From positions 656,552,173-656,616,172 of the forward strand of contig NC_134355.1 in the NCBI RefSeq assembly GCF_048569485.1: 64,000 nt of DNA, given 5' to 3'. The stretch comes from Anomaloglossus baeobatrachus (taxonomy: Eukaryota; Chordata; Amphibia; Anura; Aromobatidae). The position numbers and the translations under genes were made by a program. Below, piece by piece: positions 11,024-22,308 of this stretch; position 1 is the first letter of the stretch; the number at the start of each line of letters is the position of its first letter. A model generated the notes under the pieces. That model was not told the DNA's origin and searched no databases. It was given only the letters and a program-made list of their open reading frames with translations.

Positions 11024-11207
11024 CCATGTTCTCTGGGCCACCCGTAGTTCCAGCGTGGCAACTTTCCCAGGTTTGGCAGATGCCTATCAGACGGCCATGG
11101 AAAGCAACCTCAGACAGCACTGGGATCTCGTCCATCGCCAGGTCACCGTCGCCATCCAGGCTGTGGACAATGCTGCATCCACATTAGAGACAGTCACTAA
11201 AATATAA
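11024..11207 (+). CDS. NAALADL1: NAALADL1-like gene, terminal exon with stop codon
   Basis: Preceded by a strong pyrimidine tract and GTGTAG. The first base completes a serine codon, and then the frame reads HVLWATRSSSVATFPGLADA, continues through HWDLVHRQVTVAIQAVDNAA and ends TLETVTKI followed by TAA. Human NAALADL1 as I remember it has HVLWAPRTGSVVTFPGL at this place and a C-terminal helix ending shortly after, so length and position fit the natural C-terminus. This last part of the dimerisation domain forms the helical bundle that pairs the two subunits in the family. No break is seen in the three exons, which suggests a functional gene end. Confidence 0.88.
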
Positions 11208-12093
11208 ATTCATATATTGTGTAACTGGAGACCCTCCACTGTCAATTGGGAAATTGTATTCACAAAAAATTCAGCTTCACCAGAAAAGGTCAGGAAAGGG
11301 GTTAAAAATATTTTAAAAATCAATAGTCACCATTCTCCAGCTCTGACCTTTTCACGGGGCCCGGTCTCTATTCACAGGCTGCTGGTCTTCTTCATGTAAC
11401 AGGGTCCCAGGGGGTCTTTTTTTTTTTTTTTTTTTTATACCCTGCATTTATTAAACTCTAGGTCAGAAAAGACCCCAGACCATAATAAGGCCTCATTCCG
11501 ATGTCATTGATTATTCCCTTATGCAAACAGGATGGGTTTTCATCAAAATTGGATCAAATTTTAGTTATTTGCTTAACTTTTATTTTTGCGTGCGAGATGT
11601 TTTCTCAAACTTCTAATAAAGAGACTTAGATCAAAATCCGATACATCTCAGAGTTTTTGTGAAGGCCACTCATTCCTCAAATAAACACGAACAAGTGAAA
11701 GATTCGTAGACTATTCTTGTAATAGAAACACGTTCTATACGGGAAAAATTGACACCGAAACGTTCAATAAAACACAAAAAAACTGTTGGTGCAGAACGCC
11801 TCCCATTGAATTGTAAAGGTGGTCTGCTTTTCCCTCCAGTTGTCTGCACCCCTGACCCCTCACAGAGCAAGAGGGTTGGTCGTAGCGGTAGTCCTGGCTC
11901 GGTGTGTCGTCATTTGGAGTGCAAATAAAGAGCAGTGGATAAAAAGTGCAATAGGGTCTTACCCAAATAACATATAAAAGGTGAGAAGAGCTGTGACGGG
12001 GTATATGACAGAGCAGTAAGGGACGCCAGGCTAAGGAACAATCCAAAGGGCTTTATTGGAACCACAAAGATAAAGCACCAAACATGAATATTA
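11208..12093. other. 3' flank of NAALADL1-like gene, with LTR-like start near 11994
   Basis: The 3' UTR follows the stop. An AATAAA lies at 11615-11620, a possible poly(A) signal but unproven. A long poly-T run is at about 11418-11436. From about 11994 (TGTGACGGGGTATATGACA) the sequence looks like an LTR in reverse orientation, continuing on the far side of the MITE at 12094-12507. Its end was not found. Confidence 0.4.
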
Positions 12094-12507
12094 GGCTATG
12101 TGCGCACTAGAAATGTGAAGTTTCTCAAGAAAATTTCTTGAGAAACTTCTGGGAGTGAAAGATTTCCGGACCTCTGGAAAAAATCCGCACCAAATCCGCA
12201 TGCGGATTTGCCGCGCATTAGCCGCGGAATAGCCGCGAATTTGCCGCGATTTTCCCGCAGGTGGTTCCCTGCGGATTTTACAGGCTGTACTGCCGAAATC
12301 CGCAGGGTACCTGCGGAAAAGAATTGACATGCTCATTTTCTCAAGAAATTTTCTCGAGAAATTCTTCTCAAGGAAATTTCTTGAGAAAAATCCGCACAGT
12401 GCGCACAGCTATTTTTTTTTCTCATAGAATTTGCTGGGAAATGTCTGCACAAAGATTGCAGACATTTCTCAAATCCGCGGGAAAAACGCACTAGTGCGCA
12501 CAGAGCC
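12094..12507. mobile_element. PIF/Harbinger-type MITE, copy 2
   Basis: Starts GGCTATGTGCGCACTAG and ends CTAGTGCGCACAGAGCC, with TTA on the left and TAA on the right (a mutated or shifted 3-bp duplication). It is almost identical to the copy at 377-818 but is shorter near the right end. It appears to have inserted into an LTR-like sequence. Confidence 0.8.
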
Positions 12508-13280
12508 TAAATCCTTAAAGTCTGCAAGGAGTCCACAACAAAACAACAGATCCGGGGGTGCCTCCCGGTATTCCAACGCCAGGGAAAATATGGCAATGGT
12601 CCTTATATGAGTTCCTTGAGTCCAACAGGGTGAACAACAAAACACAATCCCACGTGGCCACTGATCTCCAATCTGTAACAGTCCATACACAGGCACTAGG
12701 ATCTAGCCTCAGCTATAGATCCTAGTCCTTCTCCAGCCGAGATCCAACTAACTGACTCACATGGGTCTCATTGTTCTCTTCTCCTGGGATCATCCCCTTA
12801 GATGGGCAGAAGGGCCCACCTCCCCTGGACATTTGATACCTGAAAGCAGTGCTTTTTACTTTTTTGCATTCTACTTTACATTGCAGGGTCAACGATGTCA
12901 CCCTCCTACAGAATGATGAAGGATTCATCCTCAATGGGAAAGATTTGACTCCTGTACCCCTGGGAATAAAACAGTTTTTTAACTAATTTTCCAAGAATGC
13001 CCTATTCCACCATAGTTTGCTGTCTGTGTAATTAGAATTTGATGGAATTGGGGCTGGAGTCAGCACCCAGGCAAGTGCTGGGGCCCTGGAAATAAGGGGG
13101 GACCCACTTGCCGTCATCAGGGGCGGTGATGTATTCTACGGTCCCCTGGGTCAATATCCAGGGACCACAGGCAGCTGCACTTTACTGCTTGAACATACAT
13201 TGAAGTTCATGCAATGCACTCCCATCAAACAGATGAAGAGCGTAGCTGCAGCGCCAACCAGCATCCCCCAGCACTGTATA
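12508..13280. other. unassigned, partly LTR-like
   Basis: The first part may continue the LTR-like sequence interrupted by the MITE. The rest has no recognised gene or RNA. Confidence 0.35.
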
Positions 13281-13284
13281 CCCC

Positions 13285-13720
13285 ATGAGTACTGTTTGCC
13301 CCTCCAGTGCTGTATGCCCCACCAGTGTTGTTTGGCCCCCCTCAGAGCTGAATGTCTCCCTCCAGAGCTGTATGCGTCCATCAGAGCTGTATGCCTCCAC
13401 CCAGAACAGTAAGTCTCTACCCAGAGCTGTATGCCTGCATAGAGCTGTATGCCTCCCTCCACAGCAGTTTGCTACCCACCCCAGAGCTGTATGTCCCCCC
13501 ACCCCAGTAACTTGTATAACCCCCAGAGCTGTATGCCCCCTACTCCAGTAATGTGTATGCTCCCCTAGCTGTATGCCTCCCCACTCCAGTAATGTGTATG
13601 CCCTCCTGTAATGCATATGCCTTCCAGTAACGTGTATGCCTCCACCCCAGTAATGCGTATGCTCCCCACCACAGTAACGTGTTTGCTTCCCCTGTAATAT
13701 GCAGAGAGGCAGCAAAATGC
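13285..13720. repeat. degenerate minisatellite
   Basis: An irregular array built from AGAGCTGTATGCCTCC and CCCAGTAATGTGTATGC pieces. Unit length varies, and several overlapping frames stay open because of the composition (for example HTALxGxHTHYW-type repeats on the minus strand). I do not regard these as genes. Confidence 0.7.
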
Positions 13721-13759
13721 CGCAGCTGGAGTGACACTTTGGACCACCGCATTATGTGT

Positions 13760-13793
13760 CAGGCCTTTTGGTTAAGATAAAGTGTAGTACCTT
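13760..13793 (+). ncRNA. U2 snRNA-like 5' fragment (pseudogene or U2-derived repeat)
   Basis: AGGCCTTTTGGTTAAGATAA followed by AGTGTAGTACCTTT closely matches the conserved 5' region of U2 snRNA (CGGCCTTTTGGCTAAGATCA, then AGTGTAGTATCT). The match stops after about 34 bases, and the Sm-site region is not seen downstream. This is therefore a truncated U2 copy or the head of a U2-derived SINE, not a working snRNA gene. Confidence 0.6.
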
Positions 13794-15994
13794 TCGAAAA
13801 GACAGTTTTGCGTCCGACCGCAGATTGGTACAATGCTCACTAGGTTTGGTGTGCTTGTTAGTTTGTCAGGTGGCTCACATAGCCATCCAGTGGAAACCGT
13901 GGTCCTCCAGGTTCAACGCCATTGGATAAGGTAAAATTGAAAACACAAAGTACGAGTGCACCAAGAGCGGTGACCCTGGGGAGCGCTAACTCTCTGGGCG
14001 TCGGAAATCAATTGAGTTTGGTCACTTTCTACTTGCACTCCACTTTTCATTCTTTATGCATACCCCTTGCAAGGTCTTCTGGCAAGGATGGGGAGTTTTT
14101 AAAATTCCTGGTTGAAGGCATTACACTGTAAAACTTCACTACTTATTTTTCACTGTGTGTCCTCCTGCACACGTGTGTCCACTGTCACTAGGACTTTTGT
14201 CAGGATGCGGTCCCCTTACTGGTTCTACTCTTGGCAGGTCTAAGGGGAAGAGGGGAGTGTGTCTACCCTTAAATTTCGCTCCCCCCTGAACCCTGGCTCT
14301 TCTCTTTCAGGAGGAGAGCAAATAGTCAATGGCTCGTAAGTTCTCTACTGGGGTGGCAGCCCAGGCAGTGGCTGGGAGCACGATTGGGCCTCTCCATGTC
14401 TTCAGGTAATAGAGGCTACTAGCCCCTAACCCTCGCTGTTGCATTCTGGCTCGGAGGGATGGGAAATGGTTTTGAGCGACCTTCTCCTGTTGGAGAGGGC
14501 TTACATCACACCAGCATCCTAGTGCACTTTTTTGTGGCACTATTTTTTTAAGTGCAGGTAGGTTGATAGTGCAACTTCGGGCTTTAAAGAAAAAATCAAG
14601 GGGCCCAACGATGCAACCCCATGGGCTGCCCCTGGGCAAATGCCCCTCCTGTCCCCCTAGATGGTGACCTACAGAATCACTATTAGGTTACAGATAGAAG
14701 CCGATAGAAGCGTGGAATGATCTGCACTGCTGTAGATAAACTGAAGGTCTAGTCCATGAAGTGGATGATAAAGTGCTTTATTTTATGCCTCTCAGAGTGA
14801 AACCCCACTCCTTCATCAGAACAGGCATCTGACAAGGAGCAGATTCAAAAACAAATTCTCCATCCTTCCATTCGGTCAGCCCGCAGAAATGGAATTGCAC
14901 TCAGATGTCATCCAGGTGCCATCCTATGGTTTCCACAGACTTATTGACTTGCATGGCCACGTGTGATCCGAATGTTGGATCAAAATTGCCCATACAGCGA
15001 TGTTTCAGACGGATTGTCCGAGTAAAAAATCAGACATATGCACGGCCCCATGGATTAACATTAATCCAAGTGCAATTCAATGTTTTGTTCGAACTGAAAA
15101 TATGGCCATCTGCAACTGCCCTGAGGCTGTGATGTCTGTGTATGGAGACCTGTTGTCCGTATTTGGACCAATGTGCATGAACACTACAAAATATACTGTA
15201 TATATATATATATCACAAAAGGAACACTGTTTTTGGGCTGGATCATGTGACTGACATGGAGGTAACACATTTTACAGGAGCAGTCTCTCCCACACAAATT
15301 TAAGAGGGTGACCTATTGTCATGTACCCCCCTGAACACATCCATGGTGTTTATGCTAATGTATGATATGTATTATTATTGCTAAGCTATTGAAATGTATG
15401 TATTCCTGTTCTGGCTGCAGGACTTCCAAGCGTCACAAGATGTCACTGTTTACTGTCTGCTCCTGTAGAGTAAAGAGTGAGGGTTTGTTTCTTTCTAACA
15501 GAAATAACAGGGATAGTATTTGCAGGGTTAACTGCAGAGCTGGCCCACAGGGGGCGAAGTAGGGGATATATTGGAAGATGTAGTGTCTGTTTGGAGGGCA
15601 GTGTGTGACGTGCAGTCTGGAGAGTGGGAAGAACACCGGATAGAAGCAGACAAGTGTAGTGAGCTGTTGGAGAGTACAAGGGAGCATGAACAGAAGCAAA
15701 CAGTGGCTACAGAAATTTATCACAGAAGCAAGTGGGTGCAACATCTATGACAGCAGTCTTCAACAGGAGCTACTCCAGTGTTTACTGGTTGTGAAAGGTG
15801 ACCTTGTAAGAGAAAGGTTCTGCCTAGCTGGAAACACAGGAAGAGGTTATAGGCTCAAGAAGCGGCCTGTATAAGGAATCACGGTCAGTTGTTTGGGTGC
15901 GGGATCCATAGTGTTACACATTGAGGAAGGAGGTTCTCATTTGTTCCATCTGTTCACTGTACACAAGTAGAATGCTGCTGGTAGAAAGCGTTAA
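13794..15994. other. no gene recognised; retroposon-like tail near 14755-14825
   Basis: About 2.2 kb without a supported gene. The stretch around 14755-14825 (AAGTGCTTTATTTTATG, then CCACTCCTTCATCAGA) looks like the reverse complement of a retroposon 3' tail also seen near 60000-60075. A short (TA)n lies near 15198-15212. Confidence 0.4.
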
Positions 15995-16485
15995 GACCCC
16001 TTTCACACATCAGTTTTTTGCCATCAGTCACAATCCGTTTTCTTGACGGATCAGTCGCAGATTGTGGCTATACTGATGCGCCGGATCCGTCCACAAATGG
16101 GATCTGTAGTACCAGTTTTTTCAGGCCAAACGTTATTTGCTATTGAAATACTACATGTACCGTGGACAGGAGAGAGAGAGAGCGAAAGAGAGAGAAAGAG
16201 AGAGAGAGATGATCACAGATCCTGCACCAATAGGCTTCCATTCTACAAAGTGAAGGATGGTGACAGAGCCGTCGCTGTCCCTTTCTTCAACGTACACAAA
16301 AAACGTTATTGTGGACGTCGTCTCCATCCGACGGGCAGGCATTTTTCAACGGATCCGTCGAACGACGGATGAAATGTGAGGCCATGCGTCGCAATCCGTC
16401 GCTAATATAAGTCTGACAAAAAAACGGATTTTCAAAATTCAACGGATTGTGACTGATTGCAAAAAACTGATGTGTGAAAGGGGCC
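15995..16485. mobile_element. Harbinger-type MITE, second family
   Basis: The ends are long near-perfect inverted repeats: the left reads GACCCCTTTCACACATCAGT and the right ACTGATGTGTGAAAGGGGCC. Flanking TAA at 15992-15994 and 16486-16488 is a 3-bp target duplication. A (GA)n tract lies inside at about 16170-16210. There is no transposase. Confidence 0.8.
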
Positions 16486-16597
16486 TAAGAGGGTGCCTCT
16501 GTTTGATATAGAATATAAAGTAAAGTGTGCTGCCTGCTGCCCTGCAGTATGTATCAAAGTTGTCTGCCAAGGGGTGTGCTTACATGCTAAGGGGGTT

Positions 16598-18939
16598 TGT
16601 GAAGCCCCACCGGTGTTGTCCAGCATTACCTTCAGGGACTCCACGTGTGATGGTCTGGTCACAGGTAAGTTATCTTCTTTGGATTTTCGTGACGCCACTC
16701 TTGGTATTGCAGTCAGGGGACCGCCGCTGCAGGTTAGGGGATGCCTGGGGCTGATGTTGTGTGCAGCTGGGAGTTGTGGCCTCCCGAGAGTGAGGCAGGC
16801 CCCAGGGTCCGGTTGGAGTGTGTGTGGAACCACAAGTAGCAGAATGGCTCAGGCACAGTCCAGACAGTCTTTCAGGGTTTTTACTCACAATTGATGCCAG
16901 GGTGAGTACCTGGGCGTAGCTGGGATGAACCAGAGGAAACCAGGCACTCCTTCAGGCTGACTTGTGAGGGTGACTACCGACTCGCCCTCCTAGCCCTGGT
17001 GTTTTTGGGGTGACCCCGACTTGTAGTCCTGCTGGGGTTGCCCAGGGAAGTTGCTGCTGCCTATTCTCCCCTCGTTTCGGCCCGTTTGCTTGTAGCCTGG
17101 ACCAGGTCACTCCGGCTGCTTGTGTGACACCCTGGACCTCAGGGATCACAGAACAACACACACACAACCCCACCCCCTTCCCTGGTCAGGTACACCAGTC
17201 AAACAAAACCCTTGTTGCCTCCCTCCAGGGCTTGATGTCCACACCAGGTGGGGCGGAGCCAGGCGGTTGGCCCCACCCACCGAGGAGTTCACAGGCCTGG
17301 AGGCGGGAAAAGTAGTTCAGTTCAGGAGGAGTCGAGTTCAGTTCAGTTGAGAGAGGAGTGAAGTGGAGAAAAGTTGAGGAGTAGAGGTGGAAGTGGGAGG
17401 AGAAGGACTGTGAGTGTCTGGGTTGGAGCCCAGGCACCATCAGCAAGGTCGACAGACGGTGGTGGCCGTCTGCAGGAGTTGGTGGAGGTCGGCGGAATCG
17501 TAGGACCGGGGTCGGGCGGTGGCCCGCCGGTACCGAACCGGGAAGCAGATTGAAGCCAAGCACCAAGGCAGGGTACTCAGACCCCGACTAGGCTCGATAA
17601 CCGCCGTAACGGTCAAATTTTCTGATTGCGGTCTGGACCTCAGGGGTTCATTCCCAACCAAGTTCCGTCAGAAGGCAACAGCCCAACCCGTCTGGATAGG
17701 AGCCACCGCCAAGGGCCAGAGATCCAGGGGCCTGCGGGCAAAACGGGCTCTCCTGACACGTACACGCCGGGGAGCGGACTACCCGTGGGAAGCCATAGGA
17801 GTCAAACACACACACATAGGTGCAGGAAATGACAGCCACCATCAACCCGCCCGGGGAAAGTGAAGACACCGCAGCTGACTGTGGGCTCCGTCCATCCAGT
17901 CATTTGGTTTATCAGAGACTGTCCTTTTCTACCTGAGTGAGTACAACAGTGCCATCCGGCACCGCGCTGCACCGCAACGTTGCACCCGCGCCCACGCTGC
18001 CTCCCCGCATCGGCACCTGCACCTATACCTCCTCCCTACTCCCTAACCGGGGCCCCGGGACCAACAGCCCCTACCCACAGAGGGGTCAACACCTTAGCTA
18101 CTCTCCGCCATCGCTCCCGGGATTCCCCGTCACCAGCAGCGGTGGTGCCCACCATCACCACAACCCCGTGGGTGGCGTCATGACCGACATCCCACCACAA
18201 ACCTCCCCTTTTCACTCGTGGGCGAGGAGGCGCCGCTCGAGCCCCGGGTCCGACCCCGTGCTCGAGCCACCGAGGAGCAGAAGCACCGGACCCGAGCGCC
18301 AGCGATTCCCCAGGTGAGAGGCGTTCCCAACCCCTCCGCCCGCGACACTTGCCTCCTGTGAGCTATGGGCCCTCTCTTTGCTACGTGGCTGCGGACTCTG
18401 GTTTTATGGTGAGGGTCTGAAATGCCCCCTCCGGCAGGTTTGGCAGGGAAAACTGAATGAATCTCTGCACTGTGACCTGTAACCCATACGGGCCTGGTAC
18501 CTCCCTGGCAGTCCCTGTACTCAGCCACCCCTCTACTCTTTCTAGGCTTGGGTGGATTTTGGGCGGCACTACCAGGTGACTGATCTCCCCCGTCGGTAGC
18601 CACTGCAAGTGCGTTGTCAGATCGTGCCAGGCTCCAGGGTCTGCTTCTTGCGTCTGCTCTCCCTGAGCTGCACTCACTAACTGGCTCACTACTCCCTCCC
18701 CTCTGTGCCTGTCTACGCAACTTAGCAACCAGACTCTCTACCACACCCCTTGAGTTGACATGGAGGCTACGCCCCCTCCTGGATTCCCCAGGGGTACCTA
18801 TCAAAGGTAGATGTGGGAGACTTGATTACTATGCGCCTGGGTAATCACACCTCGGTCAGCTTTCTGGATTACCTGTATTGTACTGCCCCCAGCATGGGTG
18901 CAGTACTCAGTGGCGCCTGACCAGGTCAGGAGCGCCACA
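16598..18939 (-). repeat. LTR of the outer element, interrupted by a solo LTR
   Basis: The LTR sequence occupies 16598-17122 and 18352-18939, about 1.1 kb once the inserted solo LTR is set aside. It shows the same landmarks as the solo LTR at 37061-38203: TTTTCGTGACGCCACT near one end, CCGCCGCTGCA shortly after, and a GCGCCACA terminus. Confidence 0.65.
17123..18347. repeat. solo LTR, 1.2 kb, flanked by CTTG, inside another LTR
   Basis: Starts TGTGACACCCTGGACC and ends CGCCCGCGACA. CTTG occurs on both sides (17119-17122 and 18348-18351). It is the reverse complement, with divergence, of the solo LTR at 50578-51738: shared landmarks include the CACCAGCAGCGGTGGTGCCC block and the GGTGGCGTCA block. 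The reading frames crossing it are GC-rich shadows. Confidence 0.75.
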
Positions 18940-18957
18940 TTCCCCCTTAGTTATCAC

Positions 18958-19428
18958 TGTTCTGTCCCCACTTAAAGGCGATGGAAGGCGCGTAGTTGTG
19001 AAAGGTTGTGAGAGTCTTACCTTCGTTTTTCCTATAGGTAGGGCAGACAGGACCAGAGCGCTCCAGAGTGAAAAATGCACATGCTGAGATGAAACAATGG
19101 TGGTTTATTTTCTCCAAAGGTTAGGACATGCAGAGTGCAGTAATCCAAGTACTTGGCATTGTTTCTCCAGCGATGCTTGCCTCTGTAGCTACTACGTGGT
19201 CAGAAGACTTTGCTCCTAGTAACTCCAATCCAATATGGGAAGTTGTTCTCACAAACTCTGATTTGGAAATGAACATCCCAGGATGTGATGCAAGAGGGTC
19301 ATCAGACACTCCCATGGGCTGGACAAAAGAAACAGAGGAGCCGAAAGGTCTGACCAGTAGATGGCAGCAGAGACAAGCATGAAAAACATTAAATAACAGT
19401 TTTAACTAAGACAAATAGAAACAGCACA
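18958..19428 (-). repeat. BEL/Pao 3' LTR
   Basis: 471 bp, the same length as the partner at 25136-25606 and about 97% identical by eye. ATCAC lies immediately outside. Confidence 0.92.
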
Positions 19429-19762
19429 CTCCCCGTCTGAAATTCACTTTGGGGATTTCACTATTGAGTCCATAATACAACCTGAAAGGAAAAGCATGTT
19501 AAATGCAAAAACAAGCTCAATTGAGTCCAAAACAAGAAGGATGGCTCAAAGTTCAGGTCCGGTAGCGTTCATCCTGTAGGGACGCTCTCTATGGGCAAAA
19601 GCAGAACAAGTTCGTGGATTGGCCTTGCAAAGGTCTTCGTCACACCTTTCCTGATGACCTTTAGCTCCACCTTCCGAACATTGCCGTCCTGACTAGGCAG
19701 TATCCTAGTAATTAGTCCCATAGGCCAGTCAGTCCTTTCTGTGGTCTGATCTTTCATGAGGA

Positions 19763-20698
19763 CTAGGTCTCCTTCCTTGAGGTTCGGCTTGGGATGTCGC
19801 CACTTCTTTCTTCCTTGAAGAATGGTGAGGTATTTCTTCCTTCATCGGTTCCAGAAGTAGTCAGCCAAGTATTGAACCCGTTTCCAGTGTTTTTGATAAG
19901 TGTTCGCGTGGGTGAACTCTCCGCGTTGTCAGTTTTTTGGGTAATGAGAATAGTAGGAGTTAATATGGTTGGTGTTTCTGGATCCATGGTCACCGGCACA
20001 AGGGGTCTTGAATTGATAATGGCTGAGACTTCAGCTAAAAGAGTGACTAGAGTCTCATGTGTGAGTCTTGAGGAATTGACGTCCATTAGCATGGAGTTCA
20101 AGATGTTGCGTGAAATCCCGATCATCCTCTCCCAGGAGCTTCCCATGTGAGAACTGTGAGGGGGATTGAAGATCCAGGTGCAACCTTTCTCTGCCAGCTG
20201 ATCTTGGATAGGTTTGGTGTCGATGTTCAGTTCTCTACATGCACCGACGAAGTTGCTTCCACGGTCAGACCTCAGCTGTTTCACTGGTCCTCTGATGGCA
20301 AGGAACCTTCTCAAGGCGTTGATTAGGCTGGAGGTATCCATGGACTCTAACACCTCAATGTGAACGGCTCGAACACTCATGCAGGTGAATAACACAGCCC
20401 ACCGCTTGCTGTTTGCTTGGCCTCTGCGAGTTCTGCATGTGGACACCATCCATGGTCCGAAAACGTCTAGGCCCACGTAGGTGAAAGGTGGCTCTGTGGA
20501 AAGTCTGTCTGTAGGCAAGTCAGCCATTTGCTGGTACAGTTGTTTTCCTCTCGCTTTACGACAGTGCACACAATCGTGTAGTATTTGTGCTACACGTCTC
20601 TTCATTCCAATAATCCAGAGGCCTGCAGACCGTAAAGCACCTTCTGTAATTTGCCTGCCTTGGTGTTCAGTGTTTTCATGGTGGTGTCGGATCAGCAA
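19763..20698 (-). pseudogene. BEL/Pao integrase part
   Basis: This frame shows an integrase of BEL type: an HHCC zinc-binding region (HHHENTEHQG, then CVHCRKARGK), followed by a DDE core with the first aspartate in YVGLDVFGPW, the second in LRSDRGSNFVGA and the glutamate in HMGSSWERMIG. BEL integrases insert the cDNA with 5-bp duplications, as found here. It is part of a broken element and no host role is implied. Confidence 0.88.
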
Positions 20699-20857
20699 GA
20701 CTGTAACATGGTGTTTGTTGGGAATGATGAGAGGATTTTGTTCTGCAACTCCAAGATGAGCCTGATTTAAACGACCACCAACTCTTAGTAAGCCGAAACT
20801 GTCGATGACTGGGTTTAAATTGGCGAGAGGACTTCTTAATGGAATCTGCTGTTTGTT

Positions 20858-21337
20858 CTATAAACACTTCCATTCTATGGCGAATTCACTCTGTTGGAGG
20901 TGGCGTATTATGAGGGACTTGCTATGGGAGATGTCTTCAGCAGAAAGGGCTTTGTGGCAGACATGCCAGCGATGACAGTCTTTGGTTTTAAGGTCAGTAC
21001 GACAGCATCTGGCGATATGCACTAACCTAGCGACAGTCCTGACGAGCCTCATCCAGCTGGAGAAACGTTCAAAACGTTGGCAACCGAGGTTGGAAGTTTT
21101 TTCTGCACTGGTGGCCAGGGTATTGACTTCAGCTCGGACATCTGGATCGTTGTCTGGATCTAGGATGCTGTAGGCTTCCTGGACACCTTCTTCTGACTGT
21201 CTCAGCAGGAACTCTGGACCTGTAAGCCAAGAAGAGTTAGCAAAAGAACTTATAGACATAGGTCTAGTTGCGTGATCTGCTGGATTCAGTTCAGCTGGTA
21301 CGGGTTCTGCTAGGTTGTTGCAGACTTCCTTGTCCAT
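20858..21337 (-). pseudogene. BEL/Pao pol fragment
   Basis: Contains PAELNPADHATRPMSI and WLTGPEFL, phrases typical of the stretch between RNase H and integrase in BEL/Pao polyproteins. It lies between the protease and integrase parts. The element is broken. Confidence 0.7.
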
Positions 21338-22173
21338 AAAGGCGACGCTGTGTTCATGGAACGCTGAAGAGAGTTAAATCTGGTCTGAGCTTGATCTCGG
21401 TTGTTTGGGAGTCTTACCCTGGTAGATCGGAAGGGTAATGGAGAGACCCAATGGTTGGTTTTGTCTTTAGAAAACTCACAGTCCATTATTCCAATGAATT
21501 CTCTGTCCTCTACTGACAAGGCTACTTTATCGTCGTCCTTGGTTGTGTGAAAGACTGATCTTCCCAAGTTGTCGATATGCAGAGAAGAAGCGATGTCAGG
21601 TAGCTGTATTGTGTCTGGAGACTTCTCTTTCACTCCATAGTGATGAGGACATGGCTTTAAGCAGGTTGTGCGCCCATCTCCATGCACATAAGTCTTGAAG
21701 GAATCAATTCCTGATTGGTCAACGCACACATTTCCTATGACTACCCATCCCAAGTCCAGTCTCTGGGCGTATGGTGCATAGTCAGGCCCATTACACTGTT
21801 GTCGCACCTTGTGTACCCTTAGATTGTCTCTGCCGAGCAGGAGTAGAATCTCTGCGTTATTGTCCAGAGGTGGGATAACACTAGTGAGGTGTCTTAGGTG
21901 TGGTTGATGAAATGCAGCTTCTGGGGTAGGAATTTCATTCCTGTGGCTGGGTATTTGGTCACATTCAACGAGCGTTGGTAGAGGTATTTCAGTCTTCCCA
22001 TTGATAGGAGAAGCAATGAATCCCTGGGCTCTTCTGCCGCTAGTCTCAATGCGACCTGAGCAGGTGTTCAAGGTGTAGGGTTCTGATGGTCCATTAATTC
22101 CGAAGGCTTCAAAGAATTTGGTTCCTGCTAGGGACCGGTTGCTTTGGTCATCTATGATAGCATACACCTTCAT
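21310..22173 (-). pseudogene. BEL/Pao protease part (DUF1758-like)
   Basis: The motif AIIDDQSNRSLAG matches the aspartic-protease active-site region of BEL/Pao elements (D-D/S-Q-S/G-type). It is followed by EILLLLGRDNLRVHKV and LDLGWVVIGNVC, the usual end of the DUF1758 domain. In a working element it would cut the Gag-Pol polyprotein. Confidence 0.85.
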
Positions 22174-22308
22174 TGCCTTTTCTGGATGTCCCTCGGGATA
22201 AACCTTGATGAGGCATATTCGGGCACAACATTTCTGTGTTTGGCCCTCTCCACATACCTCTGAGCATGAGCAGGAGACGGCTGTGGTGGTGTCAGTCTGA
22301 TTCTTGGA

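Noticed and set aside
13151-13752. 177-codon minus-strand frame rich in HTHYW
   Set aside because: Composition effect of the degenerate minisatellite; parallel frames on the other strand are equally open.
16043-16372. 109-codon frame with SERERKRERD
   Set aside because: It crosses a MITE and its (GA)n tract.
17010-18844. Long GC-rich frames on both strands (up to 208 codons)
   Set aside because: They lie inside LTR sequences, overlap each other in several frames and show no domain.
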